Positions 14,620-26,972 of a stretch of 64,000 nt of DNA are shown here, piece after piece. A program made the position numbers and the translations under genes. A model generated the notes under the pieces. It was not told where the DNA came from and did not search any database. It was given only the letters and a program-made list of their open reading frames with translations. Origin of the DNA: Scortum barcoo (lineage: Eukaryota; Chordata; Actinopteri; Centrarchiformes; Terapontidae); assembly GCA_023238725.1 (NCBI GenBank), contig CM041546.1:6220483-6284482 (forward strand), given 5' to 3'. Positions within the stretch are counted from its first letter, which is position 1; every line of letters starts with the position of its first letter.

Positions 14620-14800
14620 AATTTCTACATATTAATTTCCAATGTGTCAGCTGTAGCCCTCATGCTAATTTTGCTAACTTTCAACATGCTTTCTGCAATA
14701 TGTTATTGGTGGTGCAAGAAAGTAAGCATGCTCACGTTGCCATTTAGCTCCAAGCACCACTTTGCCAATGTAGGCTACACTCTCATATAGCTGCTGTAGA
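14620..14800 (+). repeat. Possible second copy of the GCTAAC-type interspersed repeat
   Basis: CATGCTAATTTTGCTAAC, GTAAGCATGCTCACGTTGCC and ATTTAGCTCCAAGCACCACT resemble another portion of the repeat family seen at 35.88 kb. The match is from memory and partial. Confidence 0.4.
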
Positions 14801-15725
14801 CTGTTGTTACTGACAGATTTATCAAACGTCTCCATTTATGTTTTTTGAGGTAAGCTGTCTGTTACCTTAAGTTAAGTACCGTTTTTTCTTTTGTGTGTGT
14901 GGGGGTGCGTGGGATGGCACTGCCTTGAAAAAGATGTGATGGTTCATTTCGAGGCATTTATTCCTCCAGTATACACGATATGCTGTGCAAGTGAACAGCA
15001 GTTATTAACCAGTGCAATTTAATAAACTGGCAATGACCCCACTGTGCTTTTTTTTTTTTTCATAACTCCCACATCTGCAACAGGCTATCGCAAGGTAGAA
15101 TCTATTCACCAACACTATTCCTGCTCTTTTTCCTCTTCCTGTGATGTGATAAGTTACCGTTCCCATTCCCGTTGTTCCTCGTATGCCCACAAAATACACC
15201 ACAGGTCACGACCTGTGATGCTGCCATGCTTATGGAGACGTTTTAATTGATTTACTAATGAGAGGAGATGCCCCCGACGTACAGGCGCGCACACACACCT
15301 GCCAGTTCAGTTTCCCATCGTCGCTGTGAGAAGACCAACCTGACACACAAGAACGTGCACCCACACACACACGCGCCAATTGCTATCTTTTCAGCCGCTT
15401 ATTGTTGCCGTGGAGAAACATTATTCTGTCTGCACACTTATTCTATAGTCTCCATTCTTTGACCTGACGCTATATAGGCATTCTGTCTTATTCTTATGCC
15501 CTCTTATTCTGATGGTAATTTGACTGCCTGAAAGGACTGGCAGAGGATTGTTCTGTCTCATTCAACAAAATACGGTAAAAAGTCATTCCTGGGATTAAAA
15601 AAAAAAAGCTCTGCGGTGGATTTCCAGGGCTCTGTTGTCGTCTCCGCAGTTGCCCGTCGGCCCTCTGTTCATATGCTAATGAGCCGGAGTTTGATTGTTT
15701 CCTCATATTTTAATCTCCTGCACGG

Positions 15726-15900
15726 TGTTGGAGAAGGAGGAGGAGGAGGAGGGGGAGGAGATAGGAGGAGTGTGAGTACGCGGAAGAGATGAGACGAGAG
15801 GAAAAGAGATGATGGACCAGGAAACGAAGAGAGGGCAGAGGCTGCCGGCGGCCAAGAGACGGAGAGGAGGAGAGAGTTGTTGACGAAAGATGAGGGGGGG
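15726..15900 (+). repeat. GGA-rich purine tract
   Basis: GGA trinucleotides at the start, then purine-rich DNA to a G run near 15893-15904. Minus-strand frames here encode only low-complexity Ser/Leu/Pro. Confidence 0.85.
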
Positions 15901-16386
15901 GGGGAAATTATGTTGGAGGAAGAGGAACGCTAAATGTTTGACTGGAAGAGTGGAGAGGTGAGGGACACGAGAGGGCAGGCTGATGATATTATTAATATGC
16001 AAGGATGAGATGATAAGATAAGAAGGGATGAAAGCGCTGCAGGATGATAAGCGGCAGGTAGGAATATACAGCTCACCTTATAAGGAGACATCCGTGGGTT
16101 CATTAGCAGTGACAAAGAAGTGGAGCTGCCATTGTTAAAACTCTGCAATATTCAACATCGCTTCATTTTAAACTTTGAGTGGAGTCAGCGGAGAACAATG
16201 AGACCTCCATACTTTCCCCTGTTTTCTTATATAGGTCTGTGCAGAATCAATCAAGAGCCCCGTCTGCTGCCGCTCGTCATGCATACTGCAGGGTGGAAAC
16301 GCTGACCAAAGGGCAAGGAAAGGAGGAGCGAGAGAGACTTTCTTGAATAAACTAATGTTTCATTTGCATAAATATACATAATAAAA

Positions 16387-16404
16387 GAGCTTTGTGCAAA
16401 GCTC
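16387..16404. repeat. Short perfect inverted repeat
   Basis: GAGCTTTG and CAAAGCTC are separated by TG. An octamer ATTTGCAT lies just upstream at 16362-16369. Confidence 0.8.
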
Positions 16405-17400
16405 CTCTTCAGTATGCATGCTTTTTTCCCCCTTTTTGTAACTTGCATGCTAGAGGTCATGCAATTAAGAAGGAAGAATGTAGCATGATTTTTTTCTTTT
16501 TTGGGAATATGCTCGTCAGCGCGGGTTTTGAAGTATAATGCAGTGGAATGATTTCCTTAGATGTTACTCAGGATGTTTTTTTTTGTTTTGTTTTGTTTTT
16601 CTTTTTTTCAAGAAAGAGAGTGCAAGGTTAGCAGCTTTAGTGCAGTTAGATTTGTTTGTTTCTAGGATTGTTGTAGACAGCAGCGACAGCACATATGCAA
16701 GAAAATAGCCTTAACGAGGAGTTGAATCTGAGCCAGTGTGTGCATAATACATATGTTCAGCATGGGATATGTGCATTGGCAGGCAGGCTTGTTTTAAGTG
16801 TTGGGAAAAGTAAGTAAAATCCTTACTTGGACTTCTTGCCAGTAAACTGAACATACTTGGTGGTTGTATTTTTGGGAGACGTGCAGAAGTGGAGAAGTTT
16901 TCTGGCACTTGCAGCTCCAGATCTATTAACAGAGCAGAAACATGTCTTTAACATTCGTGTTGCTCTATTTAAAATTGCCCTCGTGATGATTCTGCAAAGT
17001 TGTTTTCTGTCTAATGCCATTGTCTTGAAAACTTTTTAATACCTGTGCTAGGTAACTACGACGTGGTTAAGCTCAGGGAATGATAGTTGTTACGGCAAAT
17101 AAATTGCGGTTAAGGTACGGTTAGGGTAAGCAACTAAAACACCGGATTAAGACTAGAGTAAGATCATGGTTACAGCTAATACAAATGCAAACATCACTCC
17201 GGTCTGTGACAGGATGCAAAGTCCAGTCTTCTACGGAAAGTCAAACATGCATACATACACGCCCATCTAATACTTCGACCTCCAACATGCTTATATTCCA
17301 CTCTTCCACATATAGGGCACACCATTTCCTGCTTCCCTAGTTAAACTCTGGCCTGGATATAAATTGTTAAGTTGTCAGATATGTACGTATGCTCAGTCCA

Positions 17401-17700
17401 CAAGGACTTGGCTTGGGAACCGGAGTTCCCAAGTTGAAGTTCAGCATGAACCAGTCTATGGAGTGTGGACTGCAGCTAGCTGGAGAGGTGCCAGTTCCAC
17501 CTCCTGAGCACTGCCGAGGTGCCCTTGAGCAAGGCACCGAACCCCAAAACCTGCTCGGGGCGTTCTGAGGGTGCAGCCCCCTCGCTCTATCATCTCTCCA
17601 TTAGGTACATGTGCATGTGTGTGTATTCAGACCTGTGTATGTAAAATGTATACCAGAGTGAAAAAAGTAATTTCCTTTGGGATGAATAATGTTGTGTAAT
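17401..17700 (+). repeat. SINE-like interspersed repeat
   Basis: It contains the block GAGCACTGCCGAGGTGCCCT followed by TGAGCAAGGCACCGAACCCC, then a GT-rich part and a tail TTTCCTTTGGGATGAATAAT. This order is familiar from an abundant teleost short interspersed repeat (recognised from memory of fish genomes, not by search). The head is degraded and no target duplication is clear. Confidence 0.7.
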
Positions 17701-17829
17701 TCCTCAAAATACTGGACTGGGTACACCTATATATGAATTCAACCAACATCTTTATGTAATTCGACCTGTACAATTACATTATGTAAAGAAATAAACACAC
17801 GTAGAGAATTTACCCAAATATAGGCACAG

Positions 17830-18270
17830 CCGTTGCATAAGTTCGCGCTCGTGGATTTTGTATATTTCCCGCAACCCCACACGCAGCCCCGACCCCAGGA
17901 ACAACAGCCGCGCGGCCTCACACGGGTTCAAATCACTCTCAAGTTAAACAGCTCGCCTGTAAAGTCACACATCGTCCTGCGCCTCCCCTCTCACTGACCT
18001 CCTTAAAAACACAGCCGCAGGAATTCACTGCGAGTTCAGCAGCTCACCACACTCTCTCCATCATCCCCTTATCTCTCACCAGGTTGGCCAGGGCCGAGCC
18101 CAAACTGGATGTCCTCCTGGGATGTTTGTGCAACTTGTTTATGACAGCCCAAGTGTTGTTGACGCGGGTTGTTACTGATGTTAACAAGAGAGATAGAGAG
18201 GTAGACGGCCCGGAACACAGCGTTCCACCGGGAAGGAACCTAGACGACCCGATCTTCCGAGAAGAGAGAA
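17830..18270. promoter_or_regulatory. CpG-rich patch with opposed open frames
   Basis: The segment is enriched in CpG (for example GCCGCGCGGCC and GTTCGCGCTCG). It overlaps the start of a 139-codon + strand frame (18084-18503, no ATG at its start) and part of a 189-codon - strand frame (18044-18613). Neither protein is recognised. It could be a distal regulatory element or an unannotated transcript. Confidence 0.3.
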
Positions 18271-20616
18271 ACAGGGAAGGGGCGGTTTGGGAAGGGGATA
18301 TTAGGGGAGAGGTGAGAGATAAACAAAGAAATCTAGAGAGGATAAAAGTGCAAGTACGTGAAAGTGCAGTGGAGGAGAGACGAGCAGGCAGACGGCATAC
18401 GACTGCAGAACGAGAGATCAGCGTGAGTGTAAGTGGCTTTATCACGCCGCTGGTTCTAAAATGCAGGAACAAAGACTTTATTTTAGGAAGAACTCGGCGC
18501 TGACAGAATTGGTTTTTATTATGCGAGACAAGGGAAATGTTTTCACGGAAAAGATTAACAATTTTACTGGCAGTGGTTTCTACGCGTATTACAGTATGTA
18601 TGTTGTAGTACATTCATATGAATACAGTACATTTACAGATAGCGTGCTTAATGTAGTATGAATATGCTGCTCTGAAAATTTTATTTTAAAAGCGGTTCAA
18701 ATGTTATGTTGTTTGTCATACTATATGTCTGATGTGAAATTAAATGGGTCATGCAGACTGGACTGTGGTAGGTCAACTTTCTGCCTTTCTAATTAAAGCG
18801 ATCATTTTTCCGTTCTGATTGACCTTACAATAATCTTAAATCGAGGCTGATGAAACTTGCAGACACCCTGGTAAAACATGATATCCAGTCATTTCTGCCT
18901 GAAAAAAAACGGCCTCTGAGTGTCTGTAAAACTTTAAACAGCCTTAAAATTACAATGATTATGGCTGTATTAGCTCAAGGGTATAATTAAATCCAGTATT
19001 ACGCTTGTAAAATACATATAGTGGTCGGTGTGGTATGTTTTTGTCCGGTGACAAATAACCCCAATCACAAAGACTGATATTGGACATGCATTTTAACTGC
19101 ATATTTGGTGAGGTACCTCATAGTATCTGGCATGAAAAGAGGTCGCCAAATGGCTCGACTTAATGAAACATGCCGACACTGTATATGATTGCCTTAACTC
19201 TTAGCAGCTTGATTATCGATGCTCTTCATGTAGGACGAACTTAAAGAAGTCAGATCTGGAATTCCAAGCTTCGCATGCAACCGGACTTTCAAATGATTTT
19301 ATTTAATAACCCTCTGGTGTGATTTCCCCAGACATATTATTTACTCTCCAGAGTAATCACAGCCTATAGCTCGAGCCTACACATTCCTCTACCTGACACA
19401 CGGAAACCTGTAAGTATCCTATATTGGATATCATTGAGCTTGTCTCCAAGAGGGCTATTTATACCTGTACACAGAATTAACTGAACTTGCTGCAGTCTCC
19501 TCTGCTTCACCTGACATAAATATGCCATTTTTCCTTCCTTTATTTCAATTATTTTAAGTATTCCTTTGCTGTGCAGTGATTGTTACAGCCAGAGGGCAAA
19601 TCAAATCCAATCAAACAAGGCCTTGACGCGACAGTTCAAGTTATTTTTATAAAATCCTGAAAAAGATGGTTTGTTTGTTTTGTTTTTTTTCAAGGTTTCC
19701 GACAGAAGCAATAGCCAAAGCTTAATTTAGCTGCTAATCTCTAAACGGGGATGGTATATTGGGAGCCATGTTTCCATTCCAGTGTATTCATAAGCTCTTC
19801 CTTAAACCCTTCCGCTGCTGTGTTTAGAGGCACAGAGAGTAAGAGAGAATCTCAGTGCTGGACCCAAAAATAGCCCGCATTCTTTCCTCTGTGTTTCAGG
19901 AAGCATCAGAAGAGGCCGGAACAACCCGCTCTCCCATGTCCCATCCTCTTTCCCCTTCATCCTCTCTCACTGACGCCTCCTCATCGGCCATCCCTCTCTC
20001 ACCGTCTATCTCTCTCTCTCTCCCTCTCCAAATCTCGTTATCCCTTCCTTCCTACCTTTCACCCAGAGTTCACCCCACATTGGGACTGTGCAACTTCTTC
20101 TGCTCCACTCGCCTCTCCTTCCTTTCCACCATCACTCAGGGAGTCTTTCCATCCCTCCATTTATAATGGACTGATGCTGAACGCAGCTAGGTTTGATCCT
20201 CGTTAATGTCTTCACGTACACGCCTACGCCAGGGAGAGCTGCTGTGTTCTGTCATCTTAAATGCACACAGAGGAGCATAATGCCATTAGATGAGGCTTGT
20301 TAAATGTATGGAACAGTTATAGTCGCAGATGAATGGACTCGTTGTTGGCCATTACTGTAATCTCACAAGCCGTGTTTCTGTCTTACACATGGTGTGTGTC
20401 TTTATTGTCCTTTATCTCTGCATCTCTGTCCTGCTGAAATGGAGATCAGTGTGCGTAGATACAGCAGCACATAGCAACACACACACAGAGCCTCAGTATG
20501 CAAAGATGAAAATCGCTTTTTGCTGAAAATAGCAGGGGAAACCTGACCTTAGCAAGGTCACTGTACTTTTACCGGAACTCTGGAAAGAACTGAGTCGTGG
20601 TTTTGTGTGTGTGAGA

Positions 20617-20639
20617 GTGTGTGTGTGTGTGTGTGTGTG
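20617..20639 (+). repeat. (GT)11 microsatellite
   Basis: Alternating GT. Confidence 0.95.
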
Positions 20640-23600
20640 GAGGCGGGGAGGGAGTCAGCTGACACCCATTTTCACTGCTTTCCAGGAGCTACTCATTGTT
20701 TGGAAAGTAGAGAACTCTGCAGGGACATGAGGGCTATCTATAGACTGTACTTGCAAGTCTGTGGGCACCCATTTGAGTTTAGCTGCAGACATATGAGCGT
20801 GTGTGTATTACGTGTACTATAGCCCTGGAAAAAAATAGTGGATGGGTAGAGAGGAAGGTCAGTGTTGGCAGAATGGGCTGACAGGTGGATGTTGGAGTAA
20901 AGGCCTGGTTGCATCAGCATTTAAAATGCCCAAATTTCATCATTAAAAAAAAAAAGTCTCACAGCGGCAAAGTAAAAAAGTTGAATTTGACACCCACTTT
21001 CTCAGCATAAAATCCCAGATGAATGCACTTACACATTGAATTTTTCACCTTTGATCCAATAGAAAGCCTCACCTTTTACTTACCTTTGAGGTAGCGGAGA
21101 GCCGAATAGTCCAAAATGGAGGGAGCTATTTCAGCTCATTAGCAGTGTTGCGCCATCAACTTTTACTTAACCTTCCCCTGTTGGAGTATAAACTGCACCA
21201 CAAAAGAGGAATGGTGTGCAGACAGTTATGAGACAGGAGTCAATGCTACAAATGCTTTTTCTTAATAAACTGTGTGAACTTAATGACCCAGCTAATGAGC
21301 TTGTTAAGTGAGAGCAAGTTTGCGAGCTCAGAGAGATTTTTGTCTCCCATTGCAAACTCTTAATTGTGAGGTGCAATCCTGAGAACACAATGTCAGGTAG
21401 AGAAACAACTGAATACACAGAGCGAGGAAAAGCTAATGTGACCGACCACCTACGGGAGCTCACCAATGAGCCGTGCCTCTAACCACACATAAGACGAGAT
21501 GCAAAATGAGACCAAAGCAAGCAGATGTCTCAAAGAAAAAGAGACTGAGCATTGCTTGGACTCCATCATGTCTATGCAACAAATTAAGGGAAAAAAACAA
21601 CATTAAGTTTCATATTGAGGTATTTGGACACCACAACCTGCCAGAACAGGTGCAATATGCTTCATAGATTCTACAAATCTTGGGAAGCATCTGCATGCAT
21701 TATGTTTCTCCACTCATTTATTTACTCTTTTTCCTTCAGTTAGTCAACAACGAACACAGAGGATTGGGTTTCAAGGCATCATCAAACACCTGTGTCTTAG
21801 AAGAAGTCCATATGCAGACCAACAGACCCCTTTACCTGTTCAAGGTGATGCAAATTATGTTACGACAGCAGTACTGTAGCTTATTGCTGCAAATGTAAAT
21901 GTGTGTTTTAAACTTTTTTGGTATCTTGAGAATAAACTCCATCTTCAGCCTTCTTTGCGGTTCACTCTCTTGTCAAATATATGCTCATCAGGTAGTCAGC
22001 AGCATGCACATACATGTCACCGTGCAGCAGTGTTGTGTTGCCGCTCGCAGGCTCAGCCGCGCATGAAATCTACGCGAGGAAGCCAGTGACTCTGTTTTCT
22101 TTGTGTGACAGTTTGTGTCGCTGCCTCTGAGCCTTTTTCCCCACTGCGAGAGCTGCTCCACTGTACTAAGTGTGTCAACAATACCAGCTGAGAAGCAGCC
22201 TTCGGTCCACACACTCCGACTGCAGAGTAATCCTTAAAAGAGAGAAAATGGGAGAAAGCGAGGAGGGAGGGAGGAATATGGAGCGAGTACGTGGGAAGGG
22301 TAGAGGTGAAAAGAATGAGAGATTGAGCGATGGTGGAGTCGAATTTGACAGCGAGAGAGAGAGAGTGAGGGAGAGAGGGGAAAAAAAGCAGGGTTGCCAA
22401 AAACAGAGAGAGATTTCAATATTTCAAAGGATTTCCCTATCACACACTCTGACACATTACATACACAGCTCACTATCGGCTCGACCCTGACAGCTGCACA
22501 AATTGGCTGAAAGAGGTTTCCTGGGCAAGGCCTTTGATCAGGTGTGTGTGTGTGCCTGTGTCAGTCAGCGAGTGAGGAGAAAGAGAGAGATTTTGTACAT
22601 TATTTTGTGCATACCTGGACATCTGAGTGTGTGTGTGTGTGTATGCGTGAGTGGAGAAAGACTCTTTTTCTGCTCCAAATCATGGTGGAATGAAATGAAT
22701 GTACACAGATAAGGCTGACCGTGTGTGTGTGTGAGTGTATGCGTATATGTACCATGTGCTGTTTGTAAGGATGCCATGTGTGCAATATGTCTTATCTTCA
22801 GCATGTTCGAGCTCTTATTCCAGTGATATTTCTCTTTCACATAAACCCCGGGGTCTTTTATTTGTATCTGACGCTTCCCATCAAACATGTATCCGTGTTA
22901 TCTTTCAGAGGTGGTTGGTAAACAAACCCATTGTTAAAAGGCTCATATCGAATCAGCCCTCAACGCAGTTCAGGCTTTGAAGCGGTGAGGTTTTCATTAT
23001 CGTGATCACAGACGCCGCATGCAAACATGCACACACACACCACTCGGCACAAGCTGCACACTGCTGGGCACTGAGCAGCTTCTTTGGTGGAGTATTAAGT
23101 TTGATGCTTTGCCCACTGTGTCTGTTTTCTAGCATCCAAAAAGCTGTCTTTAATAAGAATACAGTTTCAGAATGTGAGAGTTAACCTGTTCTTTTCACTC
23201 GGTTCAGTCATGATATGGACACACTGCGATCGTGTTATCAGGAACTGCTGGTGTTTTTTAAGAAAAGCAAGCAGAATGCTCCTCTGGGGATCTTGATTAT
23301 GCACATTGCTTAGTATTTATCATGTCCAGAGGATGAATCATGCTGACTTTGGTGATCCTTTGACTTTTATTTTGGCACCACCAGCAGACTGACGTGTTTC
23401 GGCTTTTAGCTCAACGCAGCACAGCCTCACAGTGCAGGTAGCTCTCTGTAGATTCTTTACAGGGATTCAGATGTGCATTCAAATACTGGCTGGGGCGTGT
23501 TGTTTAAGGTACAGATGAGGCTATGAAATATGATCCAGGAAGTCCAGTTTATCAGTTTAAAAGCCCATCAGATGGCAAACACTGAACAATGATTTGTAAT

Positions 23601-24009
23601 GCTTTGAGAAAGGATTTTTTTAACCCTGGAAAGTTATAAAGCAGCAACTGTTTCATCTTTCCTCCCAATGACTATAATGTGAAAGCCATATTCCTATTTC
23701 TTACCTCACAAAGTAATCTACCAAGTAGGATTGTGCACCTGAATGTATTTGATTGATTTGCAATATGACATCACATTGTGCTACAGCAAAAGTTTAGCCA
23801 CGTTCAACTTATAACCTTGCGTTGCTTTGATGGACCCTCACTGTGTCGATGGACTGGCTCTATTTAAATGAATGAGGTGGCTGCATTTTTCACTCAGAGT
23901 TTAGGTCGGCCTGAATGCAAGCTGAGTCTTGTTTATACACAAAACAGAAATGGAGATCATCCTGTTGTCATCTATTCTAGTGACATTTACAGCTGAGATG
24001 GGGTGGATT

Positions 24010-24325
24010 CATGAATAATGATTATTTTCATTCTATCTTTTTTTTGATAAATGATTTGGTCTATAAAATGTCAGAAACAGTGCTCCCTCGAAGTTTCACA
24101 GAGCCCAAGACCCTTTATCACAAAATCAGTCCAAAACCCAAGAATGCTGAATGCACAATAATATGTGACAAAAGAGAAATATCAAATTCTCAAACTGTAA
24201 CCAACAAAAAGTTTTACAGTTTTGTCTGATAAATGACTTTAATAACAATGACATTAATTGATTTTCAAAATTTCCAGTGCTTTCTTTCTAATTGATTGAT
24301 TAATTAACTGATTAGTCAATTTTGG
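24010..24325 (+). repeat. Degenerate interspersed repeat (teleost type)
   Basis: It contains the chain TGATAAATGATTTGGTCTAT, AAAATGTCAGAAA, CACAGAGCCCAAGA, CAGTCCAAAACCCAAGAAT, TTGTCTGATAAATGAC and AATTGATTGATTAATTAACT, which in this order is characteristic of a very abundant teleost interspersed repeat. Its class is not certain. The open frame at 24011-24229 is inside it and is spurious. Confidence 0.7.
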
Positions 24326-24710
24326 CACTAATGACATCATAGCATTTTTTACATTTGTTCTGCCAGCATCTTGCAGACTCAGAGACCCGACATCTTCTCA
24401 TTGAACACAGTGTTGGGACATATTTTGGGGGAAAAAAAACACCAAAGTGCAAATGTTTTAGGAGACACTTGCGATATAAAGTAGAATTTGTCACAGCCAT
24501 TAAAATGAAATATTACCCAGTGTAGCATTTTTTCAACTCTGTACTTTGTCATGTTTTTGTTGAAGTGTATAGGCTCATTCTGGGCTGTTAGTGTAAGGCA
24601 CTGGCCTGTAAATGACACTGTGCCACAGGCACCAGCTCCCTTTACTGCTGCATGTCTGCTGTGCATGTGCTGAATCCTGTTAGCGCAGTCTTTCTGAGCT
24701 GCCAGCGTGC

Positions 24711-24733
24711 TTGTGTGTGTGTGTGTGTGTGTG
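24711..24733 (+). repeat. (TG)11 microsatellite
   Basis: Alternating TG, continuing with one interruption into more GT. Confidence 0.95.
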
Positions 24734-25561
24734 AGTGTGTGCACGTGTCAGGAATTGTGTGCCAGTTGAGGGAAGTACAGGTAATGGATTAATATCAGAG
24801 CTGGCTCAGGCTCCACATTGCTGTGTGGTGACAACCTGTCATTATCACAAACACCGGCTCACACATCAAGCTCACGCGCGCTCATTGGCTAGCATTTGCG
24901 TGCGCGCATGCACACACCTCCGCCAAGTACAGCATACATCCAAACACATACACTTCCTGTCTCACCTGCCTCCCTCCATTCCCTCCACTCCCCTTCCCTG
25001 TCTCTCTCGCTTGTGACTATAGCACACAGTGGAGCTGGCCTGTGATCATCTCAAACTGCAGCAGGGTCTTGAACTTGTTCCATCCAGTCCCCTACAGTGG
25101 GACCAATACTGAGACCAGATATCTTGTGTGGCTGTTTTTCTCCAAACATCAAGGAGGCAGACAGAGTGTTTTGAACGCTGTTGTCATATGAGCCATCTGG
25201 CTTGTTTACTTCCTCCAAACTTAACCTAATAGTTTGCCTAAGGCAGAGGCCAGGCAGGGGTGGGTGGGCACTCTGAACACATCAGTTCCAAACACTCATT
25301 AATCCTTGTGCTGCCCTTCTTCTTTGCCAGAAATGGCCATCTTATTAAGTCATTTAGTCAGCATTGAGCTGTGTAATTGGACTGTGCAGGCCGATAGGAA
25401 ACGTTTGAGTAAGTTAGGGGTGATAAAGCGCCCAGGCCTGGATTAAATACTGGATGGCCTGGTTTCTGCACCCATAACAGGATGCTTGACTGAAACGTCT
25501 TAAAGCACAGTAAATGTGCACAATGCAGTCTTCTGTGGCATTAATGTACTATTAGGAAATA

Positions 25562-26288
25562 CAGATGGGTGACAAATTAAAGGAAAAACATGAATAGACT
25601 GTGACTAAGACTGAGTCAGCATGAACAGTATGTCGACAATTACATGGAGAGGGATATTATAGCAGGGTTGCAGTGCATAAACCCTTCATTACAAAGATGA
25701 ATGCACATTTGAGAGTTCAGTGGTGGTGCAAAATCTAGGCAGGCGCTGTCTACAGAGATGTGGAAAAAAGTGATATGGTCAGTCTTCACCACATTCTCAG
25801 AGGAGGGGGCTTTTTGCTGGCATGGTTTGGGTTTACTTGTGGCCTTCAAAGGGAAGGGTCACTGCAAATTCAAGTACAAAGTTGTTCTAAGTGATCACCT
25901 TTATCCTGTGGTGAAACATTTCCATCCTAATGGGAAGGGTCTCTTCAAGGAAGACAACAGCCATATTCACAGGACATGAGGGGTCAGTGAATGGTTTGAT
26001 GAAAATGATGTCAATCATATCATATGGCCTTTACATTCACCAGATCTCCAACTGAACAGCTATGGGATATTTTGGAGCAATGCGTTAGACGCCGCTCTCC
26101 GCCACAATCATCAAAATACCAAATGAGGGAATATCTTTTGGAAGAACTGTGTTCATCCCTTCAGTCGGGTTCAGAGACTTGAAGAATTATTGCCAAGGAG
26201 GACAGAAGCTGTTCTGTTGGCACGTGGTGGGCCAACACTTTACAAAGACACTTGATGTTGGTTTTTCCTTTAATTTGTCACCCGTCCG
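25562..26288 (+). mobile_element. Tc1-like (Tc1/mariner) DNA transposon, defective
   Basis: The ends are 28-bp inverted repeats (25562-25589 and 26261-26288) that agree at 26 of 28 positions, sharing GGGTGACAAATTAAAGG. The element is flanked on both sides by TA (25560-25561 and 26289-26290), the target duplication expected for Tc1/mariner. At 727 bp it is about half the usual 1.2-1.6 kb, and the N-terminal DNA-binding part of the transposase is missing. It is a dead, internally deleted copy lying 0.7 kb upstream of exon A, in the same orientation as the gene. Confidence 0.93.
25650..26250 (+). pseudogene. Tc1-like transposase remnant
   Basis: Several frames together give a recognisable DDE transposase. 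The first holds KKVIWS, where the family normally continues DES with the first catalytic Asp; that residue is not seen. LFKEDNSHIHR (usual form QEDNAPIHR) contains the second Asp and is followed by a TGA at 25977-25979. After the stop the same frame gives WPLHSPDL; a frameshift then leads to TEQLWDILEQ, which includes the expected third acidic residue, and on to RRRSPPQSSKYQMREYLLEE. Another shift leads to RRTEAVLLARGGPTLY, the typical C-terminus. At least one stop and two frameshifts rule out activity. The helix-turn-helix region is absent. Confidence 0.9.
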
Positions 26289-26966
26289 TAGTTGACCGTA
26301 CCTTGGAGGAAGTACCTAGGAAGATTATTAGTGTCAAAGAAATACCATTTGATTCAAGATGACTTCCTTTTATCTTTTAAATCCAAGTCCGCTCGCGTTA
26401 TAAAACAAATTGGTTTTTTAAATTTAATAATTAATTTTAAGGTTCAGTTTGACCCATCAGCAACTTTTACTGTGAGCTGACTTGCAGATACACACACCAC
26501 GACACCTCACATGCCCAGAGCCTCATTTTCTGTTCCTTAATGCAGAAACTTACAGCAGCTCACACAAGTTGGCTAACTAAATCTGCTAAGATGCAGCACA
26601 ACCTGTTATTGTTATTACTGATATGAGCTCCCGAAGTAAAACTGACTCGCTTAAAACATACTGTACCATGATCATAACGAGCACCCCTAATTACACATAT
26701 CCTGCTTCCTTAATTTGATGTGCTTCCTGTTGAATCCAGATATTATGTGGGACTTGATGCAGGAAGAGATTATTCAAAAGGATGTGAGTCTGGTAGAAAG
26801 ATGATGTTTTTTTGATGGGTAGGACTGAGGGGCAGAAACTGAAAACTATTTTTGGCCTGATTGATTAAATCTGTGATTATTATTTCACAGAAAAGAACAA
26901 AATGTTTTTTTTTCCACTGCGTTGTGACCTCAACTAACCTTTTTTCCTCCTCTCTCTCCGTCTCTG

Positions 26967-26972
26967 CAGCAG
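26967..26972 (+). promoter_or_regulatory. NAGNAG tandem 3' splice site of exon A
   Basis: The acceptor reads CAGCAG, so either AG could be used. Using the second would drop one Gln codon at the start of the exon and keep the frame. Tandem NAGNAG acceptors are a known source of one-codon splice variants; use here is inference. Confidence 0.6.

Larger units (their letters stand above)
1..26969 (+). other. rbms3: Intron upstream of rbms3 exon A (partial)
   Basis: This stretch precedes the first recognisable exon and has no supported coding exon. In RBMS genes a short first exon encodes an N-terminal Tyr/Gln-rich segment (established knowledge); I looked for it and did not find it, so it is inferred to lie upstream of the window. 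The sequence holds many CT, GT, CA and GA microsatellites, a purine-rich tract at about 350-560, a second at 15726-15900 rich in GGA, a pyrimidine-rich tract at about 19920-20065, two CpG-rich patches, a SINE-like repeat near 17.4-17.7 kb, a degenerate interspersed repeat near 24.0-24.3 kb and a Tc1-like element at 25.6-26.3 kb. Elsewhere I see only unique-looking AT-rich intron. Open frames in this stretch lack recognisable domains. Confidence 0.75.
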
